Assembly (NCBI GenBank): GCA_015227615.1 | Contig: JAALGZ010000004.1 | Location: 558,001 to 622,000 of the forward strand | DNA: 64,000 nucleotides | Source of the DNA: Labyrinthula sp. Ha | Lineage: Eukaryota > Sar > Bigyra > Labyrinthulida > Labyrinthulaceae | Direction of reading: 5' to 3' | Part shown: positions 11,084-23,160 of the stretch, piece after piece | How the letters are laid out: every line of letters starts with the position of its first letter | How positions within the stretch are numbered: the stretch's first letter is position 1 | Made by a program: the position numbers and the translations under genes | Notes under the pieces: model-generated | The model's input: only the letters and a program-made list of their open reading frames with translations | Told to the model about the DNA's origin: nothing | Database searches by the model: none

Positions 11084-12440
11084 ATGATGGACAAATCAGA
11101 AGCAAAAAGTACTAACTTACCTACCGAAGAGTTCCTGGGACCGAGTAACCCACAGAAGGATAGCAATGAAGAAGATCAAAGTCAAAATTCAGTCAAATCA
11201 CCTCCTAAACAATCGTCCGCAATAAAATCTTTCTCTAAATCTCCTAAGAAGTATCCAAGAAAGTCCCCTAGACAAGCAGGCGACAAAGTTAAATACAAGC
11301 CACAGGATTTAGATAACATAAGCAAGATCATAAAGGAGCGAAAGAGGATGGAAAGAATACAAAAGGACATTACCGAAAAGCTCGCGGAGATCACAGCAGT
11401 TGAAGAAAGACTGAAGAATGCAGATACTTCTGAACCAATCTAAAGACAATGACAAAAGCTCTAAAGCAACTACATTAGATCCTTCCCGACACTCCCTAAA
11501 CGATGATGCTGAAACACGAAGCCAAGTTACAACTTTAACAAGAAGATCTAAAGCGTCTAAAGTATCTGGGAGATCCGAAGTATCTAGAGCAAAGAGTGAC
11601 AGGTCAAGAGCTACAGATGTATCAAAAACTTCCAGAAAACCAAAATATTCCCAACCATCTTTGAAGGGGGATAAAAATTCATCAACGACCTTAAGCATCG
11701 ATCCTTGGTCAAAAACTGGAAGCACTTATGTAGACAAGAAGTTTCATACAAGAAATTACGAACCTCGGTATTTACCAACTTCATCTTTCCCTCCGACTGC
11801 ACGCGGTTATCCACTTGTTCACATCCAACCTCCTAACAAACTTACAGCTCTTACCTTTGAGAAGATTAAAGCTTTTGTACACGAAGTTGAAACTACCCTT
11901 CCAAATGTACCTATGAACGTACTTAGTTTAATTTCAAGCAGTGTCACTGAAAGTCTACAACAACGACGGGTAAATACAAATGAATCGCAGTCTATAATAA
12001 TTTACTTGAAGAAGCATTTACAGAACTATTACAAAGCTGAAAGATCAAGAAGTATCTCTCAATTACAAACAGTTCTCAAATGGCCTATGAAAAATATGTT
12101 ACCTGAAGACCAAATCTATACCTTCATTGACGATGCAATGAAGATTCTCAAGTTTCTAGATAAAGGTAAAATGAATAGAAACCGAAAAAAGATCCTCAAG
12201 ACTATTTTATCCAAAGTTCCAGAAGCATTTAATTTCAATGTTGATGAAATGTTACTAGATGTTAAGGAATTAAATTTACTTAAATTGAGATCCAAGATGA
12301 TGAAGAGAAGATTTGTTTTAAGGGTTAAAGTCAACAAAACCAAACAAGTCAGTGGATTGAAAACTTCCCATTTACCTCTTTATCAACATGAAGACGAACG
12401 TAAGCGTAAACAGTTTAAAAAGGTTGGATGTATTATTCTC
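11084..12440 (+). pseudogene. Element A gag region
   Basis: Lys/Ser-rich, charged sequence with a Ser/Arg/Thr-rich N-terminal part and a helical central part, preceding the protease. No CCHC zinc knuckle was seen. Assignment as gag rests on position and composition. Confidence 0.7.
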
Positions 12441-12449
12441 AGAAAATTG

Positions 12450-15400
12450 GGAAAGATGCAACTCCAATTAATTTAATACTTTTTCATCTATTAAATAAAC
12501 AATACATTCAAGTCAATGGTATTGCTGATACAGGAGCTGACTATAATGTTAGCAGCATCCAAGCTTTAAAAGACTTTACTATAAAAACTGAAGATTCTCA
12601 ATATATTAAAGAAGTGCAATTTCCAGATAAGTCTCAAAAACGTGTTGAAAAAGTTGTCTATGCAAGAGCAATGTTGACACAAGGAGAGAAAACATTTAAG
12701 ATCGGCGTCCAGAAGTTCTTCAGGGTAAACGATCCCAATTGGGAGGAGATAATTATTGGACGCAGAACACTGGATTACTTCGGAATAAAATTGGATCTTT
12801 CTTAAGCAAACCACGCAAAAGAGAAAGATGAATAGGAAGCAGGTGGAAACGAAGACCTAGTTTTTGTACCAACAATATCGACACAAGGCACTCAGCACAC
12901 GACATTTGAAGAGCCAACAGTTACAATTTACGTCAATCTTCTCAACAAGGACGAGATTCTTTGTTTCCTCAAGAATTCAAGCTCGCACTCCACGATGTAT
13001 ATTATCAGATCAAACTCTCAACTTCTATATTATATTTTCAAAGTTTTTTACGATGCTGGGTATAAACTCGCTGATTCAATTATTATTTTCGTTTGCAATG
13101 AAGATTTAGCCTCAGATCAATCTTACAAATTATTTAAAAGATCTGTCTTAAGATACTTATTATTTTACGAAAAGGATTTAGATCACTCTATCACCAAACA
13201 CCAACAAAATACAGATGTTCAACCTGAGTACAATGATATTGAAGAGAATTTAGGAAAGATTACTCAAAATTTATTTAATTCCAGACCTATTTCACAATAT
13301 TTTAATGATGCACCAACAATTTCATCTCAAGATTGGGACACTTACATCCGAACTCTCGCAGTTAGAGAGCTTAGGGTTAAATCCATTGAAGATCTAGAAA
13401 CAGCTCACTTCGAAGAACTCAATAAAGACCCTGAAAAAAGTGATGTTACCCCAGTTTTACTTGCCAACGTTCAGCAAAATATGCCGGATGAATTCAATGA
13501 AATCGGCATTGGGGAGGGCAATATTCAAAAGGAAGAGGAAGACAAAGAAATATATAATATGATTAACAATAAACTCTCTGAGTCTACTTTTAATTTACAA
13601 CAACAAAACTTCTTAAAAGATCTATTTATAAAATATCGAACAGGATGGGGTTTGAGACAATCAAACGCTCAAATGTCAAATTTAACACCCATAGAAGTGG
13701 AACTCAAACCAGGCTCTTCTATTCTCAGGAGTGATGGATATCATCTAACCAAAGAAGAAGAGAGATTCTTAGAATTCAAATTTGAAGCCCTGAGAAAGGC
13801 TGCTACAGTAACAACAGCTAAAAATCCAGTCTGGGGCCATCCAGTTTTTGTAGTTACTAAGAAGATTTCTAAGCCTAAGAATTGGGTTTCCATGTCAAAT
13901 AAAGAGGGAGAAGATTGGAAGGAAGACAACCTTCTAAATCGCTACCACATGGTAGCCAATATGACCAAATTAAATCAAATCACTCAACCTACTACCTTAA
14001 ACTTGCCGAACTTAGAAAGGCAGCTGATGTCCATAAAGAACACTAGGTTCTACGCAACTTTGGACATTCTTTCCGGTTTCGATTTCCTACCTACAAAGGA
14101 GGAACGCCGTGAAATATTTACCTTAGTGACAAGAAGAAGCGCTTACACCTTAAATGGAGCTCCAATGGGATGGTCTAATACCCCAGCTCTTTTTTTCGAC
14201 CGAATAATAAATGAAGTTATCGATCATGATGGTGATTACTTATTTAACACGGAAGAAAAATGGTCTATTAGCCTAGCTGGATGACCTTCTTGTTTATTCA
14301 ACTTCCTTTAAAAATCTATGTATTATTCTTGAAAAGCTATTACAAAGAGCTATTTTTCGAAAAGTGCGCTTTAATCTCAGGAAATGTGGTTTTGGCGAAG
14401 AGCACACTATTTGGTGTGGCCGCGAAATAAGAGATGGTCACTGGAACTTCTCTCCAGCTTTCTTCGATAAAATTTTAAACATGCCGAAACCAATATACAG
14501 ACACGAAGCTGCTCAATTTGTTTACCTTGCCAATTGGCTCTCCCCTAATATACCAAAACTCTCTCAATTACGGAAGCCATTCGCAGAATATGCAAATCTA
14601 AAGGGCAAGAAGTTGGCCACAATAGAAAAATCAAAGGAAGAAGTCGAATGGACTGAGGAAAGGGAACATGCCTATAGCTTATTAAAACAGGCCATAGTTG
14701 ATTCAAGCAAGTGTTTTATTGCTATGTACGACGAAAAGATTCCTTTGTTACTATTTAGTGATTCATCTCAAGATGTTTGGAGTCCTGCTGTTTTTCAAGA
14801 TGAAGAAAAGAACATCGCTAGTGACGTTAGGACTCTCAAACCCAGACCAATTATGTTTCTATTTGGCTCATTTTCTTCAAGCGAGTTAAGATGGCATATT
14901 TTATCAAAAGAACTTTACCCTATAATCTACGCATTTGAGCGTATTGGGTTCGTCTTAAGGACACACTCTGGTGGTATTTACATTTACACAGACCACAGAG
15001 CCCTTCTCTCCATTGTTAGAATAAAACAAAACGAGCGGAGAATATATTGGGACCGCCTTTACAGGTGGATCCTAAGGTTACAGTCGGTTGACTTAACCAT
15101 TTTTCACATTTCTAGTATAGACAACTTCGTTTCTGACCTTCTCACTAGATGGGGCAAAACAACTGAAATAAAGACTGCTAGATGCGACATTTTATATCAA
15201 AATAATACTTTACCTGTTTTATCAATATATTCATAAAATTCAGAATCAGAAGACAAAGATTACTCACATTTAAACCAGATTAACCCAGCAAACCAGCCAA
15301 ATATAAGTGAACTAAAGATATTTAGATGCTCAAACAATGAAAATTATCAAGACATTATGAACCGAGAACCAGAATTAGCTCGTGTTAGAGCAAAGGTTAA

Positions 15401-16780
15401 CAACCTCTCTTTTGGTGAAGCGGAACTCGAATATAGAGTCTCTGTCTGCACCAATCGCTCTAATCTACATCAAGAATTATTAAACGAGCATATATCATAT
15501 CTCTCCCCTTTCTATCCTAATATTTCATTCAAGACAATAGACTTTGATATATTGAAGAAACACCAACAACAGATTGATTCAGAGTTGGTATCAAATTATG
15601 AAATTAAGGTTGTAATTTACTATAAAGACGATCTTTTAGTCATTCCAAGAAAACTAGCCCCTCGATATATTGTAATGAATCATGTTTTAAGGGGCCATCC
15701 AAGTGCTTCTGCACAAAAGAAGTATTTGTCTGAAGTATTTTTACAAGGAATTAGAAAGAAAGATTTAAACTCACTGCTCTCTTCGCATAGGAATCGCTGT
15801 TTACATTGTCAAAAATCACCCCCGTATTATACGAAGGCCGTACCATCTAACATCATTAGCTAAAAAAGCTCGCGATATAATTCGCGCAGACTATCTTTAC
15901 ATTAACCAAACTGGTTATGTATTAGTCATATTGGACTCTGCAACACGAAAAACACAACTTATATTTCAAAAAACGCCAACCGCAAGGGGAATGGCGGAAG
16001 CACTTTTATTGTGGAGGGCCAACTTTGGCTTTTCAGAAGATTTTTTAATCATCACCGATAATGGGTCTCACTTCTCAAATAACCTGTTACATGATTTAAG
16101 CAAATCAATTGGTTTCGAGCAGAATTTCACCATTGCCTACTCACCGTGAACAAATGGTTCTGTCGAGACAGCTAACAATGGTATTCTCAATTATTTGAAG
16201 ACGCTAGTCAGCCAATTTGGGTTACATGAATCTCAGTGGCCTAGCATTTTACCTCTCATTACTTACATTATTAATAACAAACCCACGGAAAGAAGAGCTG
16301 GAAGAACTCCAAATGAATTATTTCTATACCATCGACTTGAAACACCTCTGGTTGAACGAAATTTGAAGCATTTTGCTACAACTGTTGCTAACGAACTATA
16401 TCATCCGTCAAATCAAGAAGAGATGTTCTCAGATGTAGAAAATATTGTTCAGGAGCTAGAAGCTATTCAAGAAAGGACATTTGAAGTGGTTAGATTAAAA
16501 CAAGAAGCTGAAAATAGCAGAAGAAATAAAACAGCTACACCCATTTTACAATTCTCACCAGGTGATTGGGTCTTAGTTTCAGAACATGGGACACAACATG
16601 CAAACGCAAAAACAAGTCTTGCATGGATTGGTCGTTATCAAATTATAGATATTTTATCAAACAACGTTTACCTAGTAGAATCTCTTTTAGGTAAAACAAG
16701 AACAGTTCATGCTTCTAGAATCTGGTTCTATGCTCATACTCGTCCATTAGGAAGCAAGAAGTTAAAAGCACTTTTTATAC
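12450..16780 (+). pseudogene. Element A pol region (protease, RT, RNase H, integrase)
   Basis: Protease with DTGADYN near 12.53 kb; reverse transcriptase at about 13.7-14.4 kb with the ATLDILSGFDF and GAPMGWSNTPALF segments typical of Ty3/gypsy; RNase H at about 14.7-15.2 kb with FSDSS and YTDHRALLS; integrase from about 15.65 kb with an H-H-C-C finger (HVLRGH ... CLHCQK), the core with ITDNGSHF, and a C-terminal GDWVLV/IGRYQI barrel. The conserved segments remain easy to recognise despite fossil breaks. Confidence 0.9.
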
Positions 16781-16784
16781 ATAA

Positions 16785-16975
16785 CTTTAAGCAGCTGGAA
16801 ATAGAAAGCATTGTTGGATGCAGATTAGCTGCTGACAATAACTCTTTTGAGATTAAAATCCGCTGGTTAGGTTTTGAACAAGATCAAGATACCTGGGAAC
16901 CAGCTGTTACTATCTATGAAGATGCTCCTATTTTAGTTACTTCTTATATTCAAAATATGGACGACAACAATCTCA
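16785..16975 (+). pseudogene. Element A chromodomain
   Basis: Follows the integrase C-terminal barrel. The segment containing IKIRWLGFEQDQDTWEP is the diagnostic chromodomain core (a KWLG-like strand followed by a W-E-P motif). Chromodomains on integrases of chromoviruses are known to bind modified histones and guide insertion. Confidence 0.85.
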
Positions 16976-17039
16976 AGATGCTTATTTCAAGAGTAATTGA
17001 AGAACACGACATTTCAAGGAGAAATCAAATTTTGCGTAT

Positions 17040-17340
17040 CAGGAGTTTCAAATCTCGTTTGGCAAACTTGAAGATTCAAAAATATACCAACCTCGAACTT
17101 ATTCCAGGGAGGGAACACTCTAGGATGTTTATCCGAGGAAAAGGATATCTTGAGACTTTTAATCATGAAATTTGGCTCAGGAAGATACGTAGATTATTTA
17201 GAGTGAAACTATTTACCTTTTAGGTCGAAGCAACAGATCTCTACTCAGATTCAGAGACTTTGCAATTTACAATCCATTGGTATTTTTCATAACCGTAGAT
17301 TTGATGTTTACAAACTTAGATCTTTTCTTCAAGAACACTT
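17040..17340 (+). pseudogene. Element A SANT/Myb-like helical module
   Basis: Aligns by eye with the same position in elements C and D: a Lys/Arg, Q-Q, T-Q-Q-like signature then a Q-S-I and an F-D-V motif. The spacing of aromatic residues in the three copies resembles SANT/Myb three-helix domains. The relationship among the three copies is stronger than the SANT name, which is an inference. Confidence 0.5.
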
Positions 17341-17989
17341 TGGAATTAAAACAATGCATAAAAATTTACCAGGATGTTTCAACACTTACACAGAAAAAGA
17401 AAAAATATTATCTTTATTTTCTCAAGAAATTGAAATAACATCTGATCCAGAAGAGATAAAAATTCCCTATTTCAGAAGAATTGGAGATCTTAAACATCTT
17501 AGATTGATGAAAGAAGAATATTCTAATTCTGATGATTGTAAACTATTTTTATCCCAACTTGGTATTACTTCTCTTGAATTTTTAGAATCAAAAATATTAA
17601 GTATTTCAGAACCTTTGGTGAAAGCAGTTGAAGGAAGCGAAGTTTTACTTAATGATCTTTATAAATCTTTATTGAAATTACCTAGTTATTGGTCAGATTT
17701 GTCCGCTCTATATTCCAAGTCAATTACCTTTTGCCAACAAATAAAAGAATTGCAGGACACGCCGAACAATTACACCTACAGACAAGACTCTATTTCTATC
17801 TCTTTAGCTCTTATTGATGATAATATTCAGCTTACTTCTGTTAATCTGGTTTCAGGAAATAAAGTTATATTATTATATAACGGTGGTAATTATTACACGA
17901 ACTTAGGTTGTAATGGGATAATTTATTTTATACCACCTGACACAAGACTTTTTCATCAGAACATTTTAGATTTAGAGTTTGAAAAACCG

Positions 17990-18585
17990 TACTCAAAACA
18001 AAACATCTTTCAGATTTTAGTAATAGATCCTCCGTGGAGAATAGGTAATTCAAACCCCACACGAGGCATTACACTCGACTATCCGACTTTATCAAATTCT
18101 GAATTTATGAAATTGAATCTACCTTTACAACACTTCCCTTTCGGAAGTTATTTATTCCTATGGGTTACTAATTCGTCTTATAATTGCTCTTTATCTTGGG
18201 CACAGACTCAAAATTATTATCAAATTGATCTTTTTACATGAATTAAATCACATAGATCTGGAACTTTATTTAAAAGTTTAGGCTACTTTTTACAACATAC
18301 TCAGGAAACATGTTTAGTATTTCAAAGAAGAGAACAAGAATCAACTTATTATACTGATACATTTGGTGAATACAAACTCAATCATTTTGTTGACTCGATT
18401 AATACTATTCCTTTGGAACCTTCTACAAAACCTGAAACATTTTATTGGATTCTAGATCAAATCTTTCCTCATTGCAACAAGTTTGAAATGTTTGCCAGAA
18501 GTAATAACTTAAGGCAATATTGGAGCAGTTGTGGAATCGAACTTGAACCTACAGCATATGTTATATACTCACCCTTAAATACATA
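17990..18585 (+). pseudogene. Element A MT-A70-family adenine methyltransferase domain
   Basis: DPPW at 18026-18037 preceded by hydrophobic LVI, then NSNPTRG, a Y-x-T-L-S segment, and FLWVT, which is the METTL3/METTL14/MTA1 order. The C-terminal part keeps the QETCLVF strand, a KPE helix (as in the SRKPDE segment of relatives) and a KFEMFAR segment (as in the ELFGR/ELFAR strand). The domain lies downstream of chromodomain and SANT-like module and ends only about 25 bases before the LTR, so it belongs to the element. DPPW-family enzymes methylate N6 of adenine in RNA or DNA; which substrate applies here is unknown. Confidence 0.88.
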
Positions 18586-18597
18586 GGGTCCCTCTCT

Positions 18598-18609
18598 TTC
18601 AAGGGGGGA
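18598..18609 (+). promoter_or_regulatory. Element A polypurine tract
   Basis: CAAGGGGGGA-type purine run immediately before the TG of the 3' LTR, the expected plus-strand primer of an LTR retrotransposon. Confidence 0.8.
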
Positions 18610-18780
18610 TGTCCTCAAAGGACGCGTCTGTCGTCTTGGTCAACGCAGCTGGAACATTTATGTCATATGTAATATATTTTAGTTAGTTGATATATAACCG
18701 TTACTTATCGTGAAAACTTATCTGTTAATGCAATATTCACAGACTGATTTATTAAGTCAAAAAGGTTAACCCAGAAGACA
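18610..18780 (+). repeat. Element A 3' LTR
   Basis: 171 bp, TG to CA, matching the 5' LTR except for a cluster of differences about two thirds in and one nearby substitution. Followed by AGCC, the second copy of the target duplication. Confidence 0.93.
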
Positions 18781-18784
18781 AGCC

Positions 18785-21373
18785 AGGGAGTGGCAATGAC
18801 AAGAATAATCAATAAAGAGGTGAAACTGATTTCACACGTGATTATCGATGAGAAGCTTAAGATTTAGATGTTAACCAACGAATTTTGGTTAAATTGTGGG
18901 GATTAATGATCAATAAGAATATCTTAGGTATTAGAAAAATCATTGAATACGAAGAAACTGACATAGAAAGAATAAATATGTAATATCTGAGCTCTAAGTA
19001 TGGACATTTGCACTCTAAGCTTCCGTGTACATAGAAAGAAGTTCTGTGGCTTCTTGTGGTTACAAAACCCTCTTTGATGATGTGAAGGATGTGATAGTTT
19101 AATACTAGGGAGCAATAAATTAACATCACTGTGTATAGTTGTAACTAACTGAGAATTTCATATTGTTTTTTTAGTACACAACACGAAATTATAAATAAGG
19201 CTTTGATTAGGCATAGTCGCAAGATTTTAGTTTGACTCTAATAATACTAAATACTTCATTTAGTTGTGGGATTTGAAATTTCGTTAGAAACGTTGGTTGC
19301 AAAATATAACTCTTTTACTCATAAATATGATTAATACAAACTTGAACCAGAGATAAAACCCCAGCTGTTACTAAGATTTCATCCCTTAAAATAACCTTTT
19401 CTTTCAACTTAAGACCAGCTTTCCAATCCGGTTTAACCCTTATTATTCAGTTTTTCAACTCTCAAATTCACTAGTACTAAGTTCGCCTAGTATCAGCTCA
19501 TTTACCTTGCTCAAAAAGATAAAAGAAATAAACTGTTGGTACATTTTGCCGGCTTATTTAGGTTTACAATACATACATATAAATAAATAGGTCTACAACT
19601 AGCCATGGGCTATCTAACTGTACTTTCCAGGAGAAATCTTAAATCGATACATTTATGAAAGTTAAAATGTCCAGAGCTAAGAGAAATATCAGTATCCGCA
19701 TTGCCGAGATACTGTACTTAACTAAGTGTGGTATACCTGTAATAACAAATTCGTAGATAGTATACATGAGTTTTTGCTGGACACCAACCTCAATCCGGAG
19801 CCCTGGCAATAATGATGGAATGGAAAGTTCTCATATGCTCTGAAAAATTCTCGTCCATTGACAGATAGCCGCTATCATATGAGGATTCTTGAAGGCCTTA
19901 AATTTTGAAACCAAATTGTTTTAGTATGAACTTAGTCCACCAAATTAGATGGGTTTCAAATTTCCTTGGGGAAGACAGTGAAGGAACTTAGCATAAGAAG
20001 TTAAAACTAGTCAATTAAAAGAAAAAAATGTAGCCATTTAACATAGGATAGGGAAAGGCCACTAAGAAAAGTTTTTCTCTCCATCTCGTGAATTTCTAAT
20101 CTCTATCTTGTTAGTCACCTCAGCTTCGTGAACTTTCCCAAACTAGGACTTCAGTGAAATAACCCACTCTAGGAGCTCTCTTTCATAAGTAGATACTTTA
20201 CTTTGTTATTTCTTTGGTTCTTTCCCTTGTCTTTATTGTAGTTTAGGACCATGCAATAGTAAAATTTTACGCCAAAACTAGAGAGTAGCACTCAGACGTA
20301 GTCATGCTGAAATTTATCAACTAGAAAGCATTCAGCTATTGGCTTCATATGTGCGGTAAGAAAGCATGAATTCATTGCAAGGCTTCTGAATTAAGTTGTA
20401 ACTATCCTATGTGCGACCGCAAGAGGAATCCCTTCCTTTAGTTTCAAATTTCGTTTGCTGTACTAAAAAAACATTGTATACGTACTCTTTAGATTTAACA
20501 TCTTGCCTCTTATTTATGATCAGAACCTACGAATCACTTAATTAGAGTTTCTTTACGATAATTTCATGTCAAAGCACTCATGTTTTACAACTTGCTTCAT
20601 TTAGAAGTGGGCCTAGTCAATACAAAAAAAATGCAGTACCTAGCATTGACCGAGAACTTAAGTTTTAGTTACAAGCAAAGAGACATTTTGTGTTTAACAT
20701 GATAGGAAAGATTAACCCACTTCAGAAATAGACTACGATGATGGAGAAAACACAATTATAAGTACGCATTAAGTCATCTAGTAAATACAGTTCTCAGCAA
20801 TGTCTATTTTCGCTTATACACTAAGATGGTTCCCTAGAAGACTTAGTAGATACAAACCAGTTCTTGTTTGTCTTAGTAACGTAATGATAGTCCTGCAACC
20901 TCCTGAGTAAGTGGCAATTCAAAAGTAGAAATGCTCTGATGAAGCAATACTGACATTTAAAGAATTGCCGCATACCTGAACCTAGTTATGTCCGAGATTG
21001 CCACACGATCTTTAACAGCAAACCTACGTTTGGAAGATAACAGTAACTGCTTCATGTTAGGAATTTCTTAGAGTCATCTATAAAAGTAGTCTTCCCTAAG
21101 CTCTGTACTTTGGTGCAATTAAGTTCATTGCTGAGTGCCGAACTATTGGCTGTCAAGAAGTTTGCACCTTGAAAATGGCTGACCCCAGTGATTAGCGCCT
21201 TAGAAATATCAGGAAGTTCCCGAAATTAAAGATCTTCGATTCTACGAAATTTAACTAAGAAGGCACGTGGTTCCATTTGCATCTTCTCACTTTCTTTTGG
21301 TACAGAATACTCCATCAAAGCTTAGCGCAGATTACTATTAGCACTAATTCAATCAAATCAAACTGTATTAAAC
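18785..21373. other. Gene-poor intergenic stretch
   Basis: About 2.6 kb of AT-rich sequence with many stops in all frames. No gene, tRNA or repeat pair recognised. Confidence 0.5.
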
Positions 21374-22284
21374 TTAAACAGTGACATCAAACACATCTTT
21401 TCCCAAGAGAGAAACAGCGTTTGCAACTCCATAAGAAACTAGAGCTGTTGCACCACCAAGAAGAACAAACTCGGTTCCCGAATACCACCATCTAGATGAG
21501 CAAAAGAAACTCTTGCAGCAGCCAAGAAGGAAAAGAACAATCATTGTCAAAAGACAAGACAAACGAAACAAAAATGATTCATCGTCTTCTGTGATGTCAA
21601 ACAACCACGGGGCTAATACATATCCCATAAGAGGCACTCCACCAAAAACAAGGAATGAAAGAAAGGTTACAAACCCTTCCTTGTATGGATCTTCATCTTC
21701 CTTTGGGACAACCAAGCCAAGTTCCTGACTAACCATCGTATCTAGGAACAGATCTTTATACCTCGCCATAATTTCTATCACTTCTGCAGCCTTTGAACGC
21801 TCTAGTCCTTTACTTTCATATAAATCAACCATTTCTTCTATTTCTCCTTCTGGATAATTTTCTAACTCCCAACATTCCCTGGCTCTTTCTTGTAATACCT
21901 AAATTTAACACAAACTTGAGAATGAACGTGTTCATGGTAAGCCAGTGTAGAAACTACATCTCCAATACCCATGGATATCGCATTCGCTAATAAATTACTC
22001 CATCCAAGCACTAAAACCGTTTCAAACCCTAGAGATCCCCCAGCAGCTCCAGTGATGATCGCGAAGATTGTTAGAATTCCGTCTAAGCCGCCATACACGA
22101 TGGATTTTAAAAAGTCACCATTGACTCTATGTCCTTCTGCTACTTTCTGATCATGAATTAATTTAGAAAATTCCTTTTGTCGGCCTAAGAATGCCTGCTG
22201 CGCCAATTCAGTTCTGGATCCTTCTAGAGACCCGTATCCTTTTTCTTTTTTCATTCTTACGTTAAAGTAATTTTGGGCAATCAT
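21374..22284 (-). CDS. VIT/CCC1-family vacuolar iron (manganese) transporter
   Basis: Two exons on the minus strand, 22284-21928 and 21898-21374, joined over a 29-nt GT-AG intron (21899-21927), giving 293 aa. The join restores the family sequence around LAYHEHVLQERARECWELEN, followed by YPEGEIEEMVDLYESKGL, the metal-binding cytosolic helices of plant and protist VIT1 proteins. TM1 contains GGLDGILTIFAIITGAAGG; further membrane segments lie at about residues 90-115 and in the last 120 residues, for five in total. VIT proteins move Fe2+ or Mn2+ into vacuoles by proton exchange. The start ATG is 53 bp from the start of the divergent ZNF207-like gene, so the two probably share a bidirectional promoter. 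Confidence 0.92.
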
Positions 22285-22337
22285 ATTTCTATCATAATTT
22301 TCCGTTAGACTGGGAAAAAGTTAAAATTGGAGAGAGA
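22285..22337. promoter_or_regulatory. 53-bp bidirectional intergenic promoter region
   Basis: Only 53 bp separate the start codons of two divergent genes (VIT-like and ZNF207-like). 5' UTRs must be extremely short and the core promoters must overlap or lie within coding sequence. No TATA box stands out. Confidence 0.5.
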
Positions 22338-23109
22338 ATGGGAAAAAAGAAGAAGCGAAAGGTTGAAAGCACGCAACCGGTGCCTTGGTGTTTTTATTGT
22401 GGAAGGCTATTCGGGGATGAACCAATATTAGTGCAGCATCAGAAGGCAAGACATTTTCGTTGCACTGGTTGCAAGAAACGCTTTGTAAATGCGCGACAGT
22501 TGACTGGACATCTGTCCAATGTTCACAAGATCTCGATTGACAAGTGCATGTTTATATTTATTAATTTAAAGGGTTGCTAATGCGCTGGAAGGTAGAGATT
22601 CCTTAGCTTTTTATGTTAGTGGGATGCGCAACTTGCCCTTTGAGCATTGTTATTCTTATTTCTTACGTTATGATATAGCTGCCGTGAAGGAAAGAATGAA
22701 AAAAGATCCAAACCTCGCTAAGTTAGCTGCATCCGTTGGAGTCGTTGTACCAAAGAAATTATTACCAGTTGAAACAACGAGAACAATTGTCACGGGCCCT
22801 GACACTGGAACAAGGTTGAACAAATTTGGAGAGAAACTACCTCCGGCTTTGGGTGAAAATCCTGATCCAAGTACTTCTTTATCGTCACAAAATGCAGTCT
22901 TAAAAATTGATCCGAAACTTGAAGATCTTTCTAAAATTGAAGTAACAGAATTGATTGATCTAGAAGGCCTTGTATATAGAGAAAAGAACATTTCTCCGGA
23001 AGAAAAGAGAGCAAAGAAAGACAAGTATAATGCGAATAAGAACAGTCTTGAAGTTGAAGCACAAAACCTCGATAAAGATATTGACTCTATGCTTGCTAAA
23101 TTTACATAA
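22338..23109 (+). CDS. ZNF207/BuGZ-like C2H2 zinc-finger protein
   Basis: Starts MGKKKKRK, then WCFYCGRLFGDEPILVQHQK and HFRCTGCKKRF, two C2H2 fingers in the arrangement of ZNF207/BuGZ (WCWYCNRDF, HFKCHICHKK in the human protein). A 28-nt intron at 22544-22571 joins SIDK to VANALEGRD, which matches the VPNAIPGR segment of the family. A second GT-AG interval of 30 nt at 22649-22678 is likely an intron; removal gives 237 aa, retention 247 aa, both in frame. BuGZ proteins bind microtubules and the kinetochore protein Bub3 and associate with spliceosome parts. The C-terminal half here is charged and low complexity; no clear GLEBS (Bub3-binding) motif was seen. It is convergent with the next gene, 51 bp apart. 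Confidence 0.88.
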
Positions 23110-23160
23110 CTGTATATTTTTATCCTTACTTGTGTAGCGTTTGTCTTGCGAAGGACAATT

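Larger units (their letters stand above)
10893..18780 (+). mobile_element. Element A: Ty3/gypsy LTR retrotransposon with chromodomain and MT-A70 methyltransferase
   Basis: A 7.9-kb LTR retrotransposon fossil. Parts in order: 5' LTR, gag, aspartic protease (DTGA), reverse transcriptase, RNase H, integrase with HHCC and DDE regions, chromodomain, SANT/Myb-like helical module, MT-A70 adenine methyltransferase domain, polypurine tract, 3' LTR. Protease-RT-RNase H-integrase order and sequence mark it as Ty3/gypsy, close to chromoviruses. The LTRs differ at about six substitutions and one gap over 172 bp, mostly in one cluster, so it is fairly young but not brand new. It is flanked by the direct repeat AGCC (10889-10892 and 18781-18784). 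The coding region is broken in roughly half a dozen or more places. The added methyltransferase is the unusual part. Confidence 0.93.

Noticed and set aside
11182-12343. Minus-strand ORFs overlapping element A gag
   Set aside because: They mirror the sense frames; composition is leucine/phenylalanine-rich shadow sequence.
22338-22580. ZNF207-like gene as an 80-aa one-exon protein
   Set aside because: The frame stops just after the fingers, whereas removing a 28-nt GT-AG interval continues into the conserved VPNA-like segment.
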